Assembly: GCA_023105745.1 (NCBI GenBank)
Contig: JALGQZ010000019.1
Coordinates: forward strand, 868,001-932,000
Reading direction: 5' to 3'
Origin: Austropuccinia psidii
Taxonomy: Eukaryota > Basidiomycota > Pucciniomycetes > Pucciniales > Sphaerophragmiaceae
Length of the DNA stretch: 64,000 bases
The notes beneath the pieces are model-generated. The model ran no database searches. It was not told the origin of the DNA and saw only the letters and a list, made by a program, of their open reading frames with translations. Each line of letters begins with the position of its first letter. Positions within the stretch are counted from its first letter, which is position 1. Of this stretch, positions 24,892-35,642 are shown in pieces. A program made the translations under genes and the position numbers.

Positions 24892-26500
24892 AAAGCCACA
24901 TTATCAATACAATCTAATATATATATATTTATTTTTTCAATTTTTGAATTTTTTTCTTTTGTGTTAGTCAAAGAAAAAATATAAAGAGTTTTTTGAAAAA
25001 ATAAATAAATTCCATTCCATGTTTTTCAGAAAATCATAGTATATTTTTCTGAAGAAAAATCATGGTTATTTTTTCTTCTTCAAAAAATATCAATTAATCT
25101 TGACTTGAGAAATTTGGTAAGAATCCCAATACTTGTATCATACCAAAATAATTTGTGTTACAATGTTTACACAAGAGTGTTTTGTAGTGGAATTTAAGAT
25201 ACATTAAATTTTGTATAAAAACCTGTAATTTATAAGAAATCACTGAGCTTCATTTCCATGAAAACATTGCATGTATAGATGAAAACTGTTTCATTGTAAT
25301 CTTGAGATTTAATGCACAGTAATAGGCCATGTATTCAAACATGAATTAATGAAAGAATTACATGTAAAGATTAATTAATCTCTGAAAGTTTTTGACACAA
25401 GTTGAAGCTTCCAGGAATTGAATTGACCTAAAAGAAGTTTCAATTACCAAATATTAACATAAAAATCCAATAGTTTTATTGATATTTTTTTTCTTTGACC
25501 CTCCTTATAATAATTTGACTTTTCCCCCTCAAACCTCAATTTCTGTTTTTTGTTTGCCACTCATTATAGCCATTATATTCATATATCTTTAACCAAAGTT
25601 AAATTCAAAAACCTTGTGATCTACATAATGGAGGATTTTTCAGGCAAGCTTAATATTCTCAACATTTTATCCTTCTACATTGAGACTGATATTCACCAAT
25701 ACAGAATGCCTTCTCATACACCACCTTCAAAGCACAAAAACCATTCCCACTTTCAAGAAAAAAGATCAAAACATTATTGATTAAATATAAGAAGAGTACC
25801 TTTCAGATTACTAAATTGAGAGACCAAATTTGATTGAAGATCAAGTAAAAAAGATGGACCTTGAAGCTATCCACATTGGTATGAGCTCTCCTGGAGACCC
25901 TATTTCTTATAATTGCAATCAAAAATCTGATTAAAAATCAAATTTTTTGAAAAAAAACCCTCAAAAACTTTAAAGGTCCACATATGTTTCCCTAGAAGAT
26001 TTTTCATTGAGAGGACAAAAATTAACTGCCAGATATTTATTCAGAAGTCCTTCACTATGAGATCAAAGGAAGTAGTTCCACTCTGAATAGTGAATTGGTG
26101 AGTATGATATTTTAATGAACAAATATGATATTCTTTCCTCAAAATTCTACCTTTATTAAGCAGCTTCTACTTCAAATTAAACTAAACTTAACCATTCAAA
26201 ATTATACAGACCCAACTGTAATCCCACTCCTCCCATATCCACAAGGAATCACCACACCCAAGTCCCTGTGCCCACCCAAATAAATCAAAATAACTTTTTG
26301 CACAGATTAGAAATAATCCAAGAGAAAAGTGTTTCCCAAAATCATCTCATTATTCCTGATTCTCCTCTTTGTAAAATCCCATCACTTGCCTCAAATGGTT
26401 ATGAAGATCCCCCTCAAGCATTATCATTGGTACTTAATTTTTAAAATAAGATCTCAATTTGTGTTTGTATATTAGGAATAAATATATTGTTTTAATGATA
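24892..26500. other. AT-rich stretch, no assigned gene
   Basis: From about 25550 to 26450 the plus strand has a coding-like texture broken by many stops in all frames. No domain is recognised. The last ~50 bases run into an LTR end at 26548, so part of this may be an unrecognised, heavily mutated LTR of element B2. Confidence 0.4.
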
Positions 26501-26576
26501 AATTATTTGTGGTATTTTGGGTATATGAAAAGAACTCTAAGGATCACATTCCCTCCCCCTAAAAAGAGAATATTAA
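26500..26576 (-). repeat. LTR end plus polypurine tract of element B2 (remnant)
   Basis: Positions 26500-26548 resemble the last ~50 bases of the B1 LTR and end AAGGATCACA. Positions 26549-26576 (TTCCCTCCCCCTAAAAAGAG and on) match the first bases of the B1 internal region at 27980. The sequence then meets the start of a B1 LTR at 26577. This is the left part of a second element of the same family, cut by B1; its coding part resumes at 35643. Confidence 0.65.
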
Positions 26577-27979
26577 TGTAAGGTGTGGATATTAAGCTTT
26601 GATTAAAATAAAGTACTTTTCCTGTCCTCAAAGTTTGTATAAGATAAAATTCAATTGAAAATAGTAAAATGAAAGAGTTTTTAAGATAAAACACACCAAA
26701 TTTATTTTTTTAAATTGATAAGTATAAAAGAATGATATCATGAAGATTCATTGTTGTACCAACAATAAAGATTTATCCAAAAATACTCTACAAGAGATAT
26801 TTAAGGCCACAAAAGAACTTTCTTCAAGATAAATTTCAATTTGCATTAATTGAAAAAAGGAACCAAAGGCCATTAATATAAGAACAAAGTGCTCAAAAAG
26901 ATTATTAAATAGAAAATTGAACCTTGGTCTGGACCAAAAAAAGGGCTTATTCCAGCCCTTCCTATAGTAATACCTGGTTTTAAGCCTTCAAAACACATCA
27001 GAATGTGTGTAAGAGACATCAATAGTAGTTAAAACAGGTTTTCCCAAGATTCTTTTAGCTTAAGGGTAGTTTTACACGCCTGGAAAGAGTTAAAACTGCC
27101 CTGGTTGGTATCAAAACCTCATCATCAATTGAGTCACAGATCCTGTAACTCAATTCCAGGCCAAAAGCAATGAACTTTTGCGTAAATTTTGACACCTAAC
27201 ACCTGTCAGTAAGGAATTTGGGGGAGTCTGGCACCCTTTGAGCCAAGATTACTTTCCCTCCCAGAATTAATCTTTCCAATTTATTTCCTCTTTGATTCCT
27301 CATCATGTATTATACTTGAAGATTTACATATGTAATTCAATTGAGTTTTTACAGCACACAACTGAAATAATTGATAACTAATATGTAAATTAAAGTTCAC
27401 TTATGTAATACATGCGCACATTTTGACATTTCAATTGAAAATACTTCAATTCCTCATAGCTTCTAAGCTACACACCACACCTCAATTCTAACACAAAAAT
27501 TGATGGTTAAAACCACATGTGGTGTGAATTAAATGAAGGTTTGAAGGATTTTCAATTTTCATTCAGAAATACTAAAAACTTAATTTAAGCTTATTTATAG
27601 TTGAGCTACAGAAATTTCACCCAGAGGTGACCTCATCTTTTTTCATGAGGAATCCACTGGTGAAATAATTTTCTTAAGCTTATTTATTGTATAAAAAGCC
27701 ATAATTGTTTTTAAATTTTTCCAAAAATATTTTGATTTTAACATTTTTGTTGAAAATTTATTTTTACTTAATTTTTTCAAGTAAAAATGTGTTTTCACAT
27801 TTCAAGTTTCAATGTAATTTCAATTTTAATTTATAATTAAAATTTTACTTTTATATATAAATTTTTTATCCATATTTCAATATTTTTTTATGATATACAT
27901 AAATTTATTTATTTATAATTATCACATGATTTGTTATTTATGGTCTTTTGGTTATATAAAAATATCTTTAAGGCTCACA
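26577..27979 (-). repeat. 3' LTR of B1 (left, 1,403 bp)
   Basis: Starts TGTAAGGTGTGGATAT and ends AAGGCTCACA, with TG and CA at its tips. It is homologous to 34339-35642 over about 960 bases (up to 27538). Confidence 0.82.
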
Positions 27980-27992
27980 TTCCCTCCCCCTA
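27980..27992 (-). promoter_or_regulatory. Polypurine tract of B1
   Basis: TTCCCTCCCCCTA on the plus strand, a purine run on the element strand, directly next to the LTR tip at 27979. The same signal stands at 26549 (B2) and 47250 (C). Confidence 0.7.
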
Positions 27993-28014
27993 AAAAAGAA
28001 TATTACTTTTCAAT

Positions 28015-28150
28015 ATTGTTATTTCTAGTATTTCTGAACCTTTTGAGAAGTTTGGTAGCTTCAGGTATGTACCTTTATGCCAACCATTGATATTCACAAT
28101 TTGGGGCACTGTAATTTACAAGGTATTCCCTTACTTTCTTTGCTATCTTT
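28015..28150 (-). pseudogene. B1 Pol C-terminus: chromodomain remnant
   Basis: The minus strand reads through a REYLV.Y segment, the chromodomain core seen better preserved in B2 (REYLVRY) and C. Chromodomains at integrase C-termini steer chromoviruses to heterochromatin. Stops interrupt the reading. The identification rests partly on comparison with the sister copies. Confidence 0.5.
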
Positions 28151-28619
28151 TAGTTCCAGATGATTTAACAGGAGGTATATTCTGGGGGATTTTGCTCCTC
28201 AAGGGGAATTTTTCAGCATCACTAGACTTGTAAGGCTTAATCAAGCTTACTTGAAATGTAGGATGCTTATTACTAAGTTCCTCAGAAAATTCTGAATCAA
28301 TAGAATTTTATTCATGAAGGGCTTTGATGAAAAAAGGTCCTGAAAAGGAATTCTTTGAGTTTTTTGCATCTTTTGATGCTATTGAAGTTAGTGGTAGATA
28401 CATGTACTAAATATCCCACTTTGAAGCCTGGAGTAGCATGTGACTTGTCCCATTTATCTTTGGCATATAAAAATGAGTCTTCAATGAATCTGAATGCATG
28501 CTTCCTAGCTTTTCACTAGCATTTCTTTGAGGCTAGCAGCTGTGGGATGTATCTCTACCAAATATTTCCTCAAGGAATCTTGGGGTAGTCTGGGATTCCA
28601 TCCTTTTTTCTAGAATAGA

Positions 28620-29260
28620 AGGAGTTTGATTGGTACTGGAATTAATGGAAGTTTTGTATGATGATTCCAGGGCAGAAAGAAGTATACACCAATAATGGGT
28701 GAATCCATCACAATCTTTGAGCTCTAGGTCATATGCACAAAATTATCTGTCCATGTCTTCTAAAGTTTGGATCATTCTTTCAGCTAGACCATCAATTTGT
28801 GAGTGGTAATATGTAGAGAAGGATAACTTTGTTCCAAATAACTGGTGAAGGTTTGTCAATAGTGCTTAGGTGATTTTAGGATCCCTTTCACTATTGATGT
28901 TTGTGAATATGCAAGTCCATTTTAATACTCTATTCCATATCAGGAAGCTGTATCCATAGATGTTCATTTTTGGGACATGACAAAAATATTGGGCTCTTAC
29001 TGAAACTGTCAACCATCACTAGGCAATAATTACAGCTTTTTTCACCTCCTGGTGATAGGCCAGTTACCCAATCATTATGGAAAATTTCCCTAGGTCTACT
29101 GGGCTCTTGGATTTTGATCATATTTTCATGCCTTTTCCCAATGAATCTGTTTGCATTTTTGCATCTGTCACAGGTATTACAATATTCTGAAACATATTTT
29201 TGACACATTTGCCACCATATTCAGGTATTGAACTTTTCCTTTGTTCTGTCCTCAGATAGG
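28620..29260 (-). pseudogene. B1 integrase remnant
   Basis: The minus strand 29208-28930 reads YCNTCDRCKNANR (the CC half of the HHCC finger), then EIFHNDWVTGLSPGG, with the first core aspartate. Positions 28620-28920 match the rest of the catalytic core of B2 and C, but with stops. It would join retrotransposon DNA to the chromosome; here it is broken. Confidence 0.7.
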
Positions 29261-29714
29261 TGTCCTGAGAAGGGACTGTCATGGAATTTTTTTGAATACA
29301 AAATTAATTAAGGATCTGTCTACAACTGTCATCACACATGTGTGCTTGGTTCAATGGTAGATTATTCCATCAATTAAATGAAATCTTCCTTCATCATATG
29401 ACTTTTTCCATATTTCATCCACAGAATGTATTAAGGAGCTATCTTTAGAATCCTTAGTAAGAAATTGTCATAGTATTCTACAATTCTTATCTTGAGTATA
29501 GCTGTTCCTTACTTCCTCAAAAAAGGTAGTTTTAAGGTCTGTAACACTGATTCATTCTATTGGAAATTTTTGGGGAAGCTTCTTCTAGCACATAGGCAGG
29601 ATTATCAATGTTATTTGGAAATTTCCTTATGCTTAGTCCATCCACATTTTTGTGAATATTTCCATCTTTGTGTACAATGTTTATATTACCCCTATATTCT
29701 TGTATGGATATTTG

Positions 29715-29940
29715 TCATCTGAGCATATTTCTGTTGGGTTTTTTCATACTTAGAAGTGATTCAACAGCAGTAAAATCTGTTATAACTTCAAAAACACATC
29801 CTTCAAGAAAGTAATTAAGTTTCTCTAAGGCCCAAACAAGACATAAAAATTCCATTTTTCTGGCTCCATATCTGGCTTCAGGAGTTCTGATTTTCCTAGA
29901 TATGAAACATATGGGTCCTTCCACAGGTTTGTAATTAATA
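29715..29940 (-). pseudogene. B1 RNase H remnant
   Basis: Reads [20 protein letters not shown] and [20 protein letters not shown], the second half of the Ty3-type RNase H. In C the matching segment is [12 protein letters not shown]. The first catalytic segment, upstream at about 29960, is disrupted. Confidence 0.72.
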
Positions 29941-30184
29941 ATCTGGACTTCATGAAGTGCAGCTCCTCACCCCTCTCCTGATGAATCAATGTAAATCTTA
30001 AAGGGAAGCTTAAATTATGGCATCATTAAATGTGGGGCAGTGGTTAGGGCTTGTCTCAGGTATACAAAGTCTTTGAATCTTTGAACAGTCATTTTAAGTA
30101 CTGTGTCTTTGTCACATAGCTTATGTAGAGGCCTTGCTATGGATTCAAATTCTTTAACTTGTTACCTGTAATATCCTATAAATC

Positions 30185-31446
30185 TCAAAAATGAGTTGAT
30201 CCCTTTTTTTTCTGAGGCATAGATTTCAGTAGGACTTCTAAAACGTTGTTTTTGTCAATTCCAAGGGATAGAACAGATACTAAATTTCTCAGGGCTTCTA
30301 GTTCTTTAAATCCAAAATAATGTTTCTTCAAAGAAATTTTCATGTTTACAGATTGGATTTTTTCCAAAACTCTGGATAATCTGTATATATGTTCCTCTCA
30401 AGTCTTGAAACAGAAAATAACATCATAAATGTAAATGATTAACCATCCTTCTGAAAGCTCTTCAGGTAATATTTCATTGATATTCCTTTGAAAGTTTGAA
30501 GCTGAATTTTTGATACCAAAGGGCATCCTTAAATATTCATACACTCCACAATGGACAATAATTCTAAACTATTTCCTTTCTCTTGGTGTTACTACAATCT
30601 GATGAAATACTTTAAGGGAATTCATAGTGCTTATTTACACTGCTTTAGATATTTGACCAAGGGCAATTTGAATCTGTGGTACGGGATACCTGTCTAGTAC
30701 AGTGTAAGTATTTAGAGCCCTTCAAGTCCACAACCATTCTTGAATTTCCATTATGATACACCACTATGACTGGTGTAGCTATCTCCACTTCCTCATTGTG
30801 GCCAACATTTATTATTACCCCAAGTTCCAGGAGATCTTCAATATGTAGCTCCAGGGATTCCCTTGATTTTGGGTTTTCAGGCCTTCTCAAGAGTGGTGGA
30901 TAAGGTCTTTCAATTTTTGAAATAATGTCAACTTCATGACCAATAATTGGTCCCAATGGTTCTCTATCTATTGCAAAGGCTTCTTTGTGGTTATGTAAGA
31001 GAATAGAGAGTTTATTTTTCTGTATATCATTGAGATGGAGACTTACTTCAGCTTCACTCATTTGTTCAGTTTTGAATTTCTCTATTTCTAAGCTGAATTC
31101 TGGTACTTTATGTACTGAAATTATTTTGAAAAGGTAAAAAGGCGAATTTTCAACCTTTATTGTCCCAAATGGTAAAGTATCCGTCTTTATTGTTATTGGA
31201 ATTTATGCCATACATAATTAAGTAATCCTTTCTTCATATGAAATGGGTACTAGAGCAGCTTTCCATAATAGAAAACCCAACAGTAGCTCTTAAATTCGAA
31301 TTGATATTTGAAAATATTACAATGGTCTCAAATATTCCTAAGGCTTCCATTGGATTACTTGCACTTTTAAATTTTATGCCATCAATTGTTAGTAATTCAT
31401 CTTTGAAATTTGCTACGCAGGTGTTTAAATATTTTTTCCAACACAT
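30185..31446 (-). pseudogene. B1 protease-reverse transcriptase remnant
   Basis: The segment 31061-30645 holds the RT N-terminal part (GHEVDII, RPYPPLLRRPENPKS, TPVIVVYHNGNSRMVVDLKG). Downstream, about 30430-30450, the catalytic box reads WLIIYIYDVIF: the YIDD box has become YIYD, losing one metal-binding aspartate. Protease-like sequence lies at 31234-31446. Several frameshifts separate the segments. Confidence 0.75.
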
Positions 31447-31787
31447 AAGCAGAAGGCTCCTGGGTAAAGTAAAATTTTATTGGATTTGTTATCAATCACC
31501 ACCTCTGTTATACAGAATTTCCCAGCTGTATAGCCTTTTCCTCTGATTGGTTTGGTCTTCATAAGTTGTGCATCTTGAAATTTTGATAAATCAAGTAGGC
31601 TATTGCTTAATTGTGGAAAGTGTGAATATTATTCCATGATTTCAAATTTCACATTGATATTCTCAATATCCTTTGAAGATTCAGAAAATATTGATGATTT
31701 ATCATCTGAGCTTTATTCATTTACATCATCTTTTTCAACATCAGGTTCTTCCTCAATATCAATATCCTTGTTTTTTGCCTTTTTTGG

Positions 31788-31829
31788 ACATGTATTAGCT
31801 AAATGGGTGGTGAACTGGCAAAAATGGCA
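31788..31829 (-). pseudogene. B1 Gag zinc knuckle
   Basis: Reads CHFCQFTTHLANTC, a perfect C-x2-C-x4-H-x4-C knuckle that would bind retrotransposon RNA. It is followed by a basic, then acidic segment. It is preserved although the surrounding frame is broken. Confidence 0.75.
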
Positions 31830-33775
31830 CTTTATGATAGTATCTGCAGATTTATATTTCATATTATTAGAATTTTTTTTGGGATTTGTATAAACAGAAT
31901 ATTTTCAAGGTGTATTGAAGCTTGTCTTAAGATTAATACTTCCAGAACCAATCCTGGTCCTGGTGGTTACTTATTCTAATATATTGATGATATCTTCTTC
32001 TGAAGATTGTTCTGCAGACCTTCTTTTGTAAGAATGCTCTAATTAACCTCCACATTTTTGCAGAATTTATCTATGAATCATAAATTCTGACATATCAGGA
32101 AATAATGCTGTTAATCTGTCTTTCTGTTGGCAAAACCATGGTAAGACTTTGTCTTTGTCAGAATTAAATTTAGCATATTCAAAGCTGTTGGCACTTTAAA
32201 TCTCCAAGAATCATTTTCCCATTTATTAATAATTTGGGTTTTTCACCAACTCCATCTTTGGTGTCTATGTGCTTGCCTTAATTTGATATACCATCTATAA
32301 GCTGATTTGGTAAACAAGGTGTTAAATATTTCTGTTAACAATCTGCCTGGTAATTAAATATCTTCTTCAATAATTTCAATACCTCTTATGAATTCCATAT
32401 GGTCATATTGTCCTTCACAACTGAAGTGAGGACAATCTTTAAGTTTTGGTACTTCTTTCAAAAGTGCTTGGCTCATTGATGGTTCCAAGTTATGGAAAGA
32501 AGTGGCACATTCATTCTTTTAATTTGACTTTTCCAAATCCAATACTTTTGGGTTGGGATTTCTTGCTTCCTCATTTCAATTCAAAGGTGTAGACATTCTT
32601 GGTAAGGTGTGCAGTAATTGTTAAATTTCATTCATTTTAATGGTGCTACACCTTTGGGAATTTCTGAATTCATGTTGGAAGATTTGTATTGAATTTATTG
32701 ATTAAATTCCATACATTTCACCTTTAAGTGTCATTTCTTGCCATAATTCAGTTTGTCTAGTATTATCAGAAATGACTTGATTCAATTTCATTGTTAATTT
32801 TGATAATTCCTCTTGTGAGGTATCAAAACAATTTTTCAAGGAAATTGTATTTGTATTTACTTCAGTAAATGAGCTTGAAATATCATCAAGGACTTTCTTA
32901 TTATCTTATTTAATAATACTTATGGCATGTTTTATTCTTGTTGCAATTGTGTCATTGATATTGAATTTAGAATATTCATCTGTCAGCTATCTTATAATGG
33001 CAGATTGTTCATTTATTTTTTTCCCAAATGAAATTTCATTATTTGAAGTTTCAATTGCTCTTAAAACTTTTTAAAAACACATAAGTCTCTCATTGATTTG
33101 GCTCAGACTCAGATTATTTGTCTTAATCTTGTTACAAATTGATGAAATTTTATCAGAAAGATGACTTTTTAAATAATTAATAGCTATATACAAGCTTAGC
33201 ATGCCATCTGGAATATCAGAAATAATTTCTAATCCTTCAATCTGGCTTCCTCCCTTTTTCTGTACCTCCATAATGGTTCTGGCCATCTGAAAACCATGAT
33301 CCATGGCCTCTTGTTGAATCTTTGGGATTCTGAAGCCCTGGATGTATGATTTTGTGGCTGGTACTTTGCCTTTGCCCTTGTTCTGATCTTGTGGCTTCTT
33401 TTTCACATTGGAATTGCTGAAGCTGGCTAATGGGTCTGGTTTTGGCACTTGTTTGGGTTGTGGAGGGTTGTTTTTCCTCCATTATTCTGTTGAAAGAATC
33501 ATATTCCTCTTTTCCATAAATGTATTCCATCCATTCAGAAACTTTAAGCTGTTGGGATGGCCCAGAAACTTTCTCACAGTCAGGGAATAGTTCATGCAGC
33601 TTTTCCACAGATCTACAAGGATCTGGTACTCTTTCTTCTTAAAGGCATTGTTGTAAGACTTCTGTCTGTATTTGTATATTTCCCCTGAGGCTTCTGGTGG
33701 AGGTGTCAGCTCTTTTTGAAGGTGAAATGGTGTTATCAGTCTCAGAATGGCATAATTCGTCAGTTTGGGCTCCAT
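31830..33775 (-). pseudogene. B1 Gag remnant
   Basis: Overlapping frames between 33775 and 33071 can be aligned with the N-terminal half of the C Gag (for instance LFPDCEKVSG and a Gln/Lys-rich stretch followed by ARTIMEVQKKG). The core between 31830 and 33070 is readable only in pieces. Gag forms the particle; this copy is inactive. Confidence 0.6.
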
Positions 33776-34314
33776 TTACTGCCCCTTGTCCTTCTGTAAC
33801 TAATTGGCTTCTGCCATAATAATCTCTAGAACCTTTTTGGGAGCTGCTTGGGGGATTATACTTTTCTCCTTAGCTGCTTTCAAGCATAAAATAGTATTTT
33901 TACATCAAAAAACTTACTATTGAACAAATTCTCTGCCTTTTGGAGGGTATTACTAATATCCAAATTTATTAATTAAGAAGAAATTGACTCTGGTTGATTA
34001 TTATGAGATAAAAGAACAGTGCTATTATGCCCAGAATTAACAGTACATGCAGGGATCATGCTAGTAGCTGCTGATGCTGTTTGAATATTTTCTTGTCTTA
34101 CCATGTTGGCAGAAACTAAAATTGAATGAAAAAGCAATTAATTAGTTAAAAAACGGTTTTTCAAAAGAGAAATGAAAAAACAAAGCCTTACTCATAATAT
34201 GAAAAAAGTTTAATTTTTTATTAATTTTTGAATTATAAGTATTTTTGATGTTTTTTTAAATTTTTCAATATAAGAAAAAAAATATTCAAAAGAAATACAT
34301 ATATGTCACAGGTA
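33776..34314 (-). other. B1 5' untranslated leader
   Basis: Lies between the Gag start region and the primer-binding site. AT-rich, with A/T runs at 34200-34280. No open frame of note. Confidence 0.5.
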
Positions 34315-34336
34315 AAATATCATGGCTGGGCTCTCA
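34315..34336 (-). promoter_or_regulatory. Primer-binding site of B1
   Basis: The plus strand CATGGCTGGGCTCTCA lies two bases from the LTR start. It differs from the C copy at 53758-53782 almost only by transitions. CA at its end is the remnant of the tRNA 3' CCA. Confidence 0.55.
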
Positions 34337-34338
34337 AA

Positions 34339-35642
34339 TGGAAGGTGTGGATATGAAACTTTGATTAAAATTAAGCACTTTTTCTGCCTCAAAATCTGTA
34401 TGAGGTAAAATTCAATTAAAAATAGTAAAATTGAAGAGTTCTCAAGAGAAAAGATGTCAAATTTATTGTTTTTAACTTGATAAGTACAAAAGGAATATTA
34501 TAAATATTTATTGTTTTACCAAAAATGAAAATTTGTCAGAAAATACTCTACAAGAGATATTTAATGCTACAAAAGGAATTTCTTCAAGAGAAATTTCTAT
34601 TGGAATTGATTGAGCAAAGAGCTTCAGGAAAGTAATATAAGAACAAGGTCTTTGAAAAAATTATTAAAGAGAAAAAATGCCCAAAAGTGACCAGAATGAA
34701 TTCAGAAACAAAGTGACAAAGCTAACAGTGATGAAATATGCTTTAATTCACTTATGGGGTGGCTCAAGGGTAAAAATGATTATAATGATTTTCTAACATG
34801 GGTAAAAGGCTTAAAATGATATAAGAAGGGTGGTTTGAATCTTTCATTGATTGGTTTAACAGTGTTTAAACTGATTATAAAAGGAAAAGATTCTAACATT
34901 AAGAGAAGAGTGGGACAAAGAAGAAATTCTTTTATAGCCACCAACTTTCCTTCTCCAAAAGTGAAATTTACTCTTTTCAGTCGTGAAAACACTCTGACAA
35001 AGTAAAAAAAAATTATGGAATCATTGAGCCCTGGTTTGGACCAAAAAGGGCTGGTTTCAGCCATTGATATAGTAATACCTGGTTTTAAGCTTTCAAAAGA
35101 TGTCATAATGTGTGCAAGAGACTTCAAAGCTAGTTAAAACTTCTTTTAATAGGATTGTCTTAACTTAAGGGTAGTTTTACCCTCTTGGTAATGGTTAAAA
35201 CTTCCATGTTTGGTATCAAAACTTCATCATCAATTGAGTCACATACCCAGTTCCTCAGTTTCTGGCCAAAAGTGATAAAACTTTGCATTAATTTTTACAT
35301 CCCATGCCTTTCAGAAAAGAATCTGGGGGATTTTGGCACCCTTGGAGCCAAGATACCTTTTCCCCCCAAAATTAATCTTTCCCATTCATTCTTTCTTTAA
35401 TTTCTCATCATGTATCATAATTTTGATTAAAATATGTAATTCAATTGATATTCTACAGTAAAAAACTGTAATAATTGATAACTCATATGCAAATCAAAGT
35501 TCACTTATGTAATACATGTGCACATTTTGAAATTTCAATTGAAAATACTTCAATTCCTCATGGCTCCTAAACTACACACCACACCTCAATTTTAACACAA
35601 AGATTTATGGTTAACACCACATGTGGTGTCAATCAAATTAAG
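34339..35642 (-). repeat. 5' LTR of B1 (right, truncated, with extra ~345 bp)
   Basis: Begins TGGAAGGTGTGGATATG and follows the left LTR through the shared block ACCACATGTGGTGT to 35642, where homology stops ~440 bases short of the LTR end. About 34676-35025 has no counterpart in the left LTR, so either an insertion here or a deletion there took place. Confidence 0.75.

Larger units (their letters stand above)
26577..35642 (-). mobile_element. Ty3/Gypsy chromodomain retrotransposon B1 (decayed), nested in B2
   Basis: Left LTR 26577-27979 and right LTR 34339-35642 flank a minus-strand Gag-Pol remnant in the order Gag, protease, reverse transcriptase, RNase H, integrase, chromodomain. A polypurine tract lies beside the left LTR and a primer-binding site beside the right LTR. 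The right LTR lacks the final ~440 bases of the left LTR and directly meets the chromodomain end of element B2. The element is full of stops and frameshifts and cannot be active. Confidence 0.82.

Noticed and set aside
25550..25780. 76-codon plus-strand frame as a gene
   Set aside because: Composition is coding-like but no motif, no continuation in frame and no splice model; left unassigned.
26572..35641. ATTAA on both sides of B1 as a 5-bp target duplication
   Set aside because: The right copy lies inside sequence still homologous to the LTR (ATTAAGG here, ATGAAGG in the left LTR), so the match is probably chance in AT-rich DNA.
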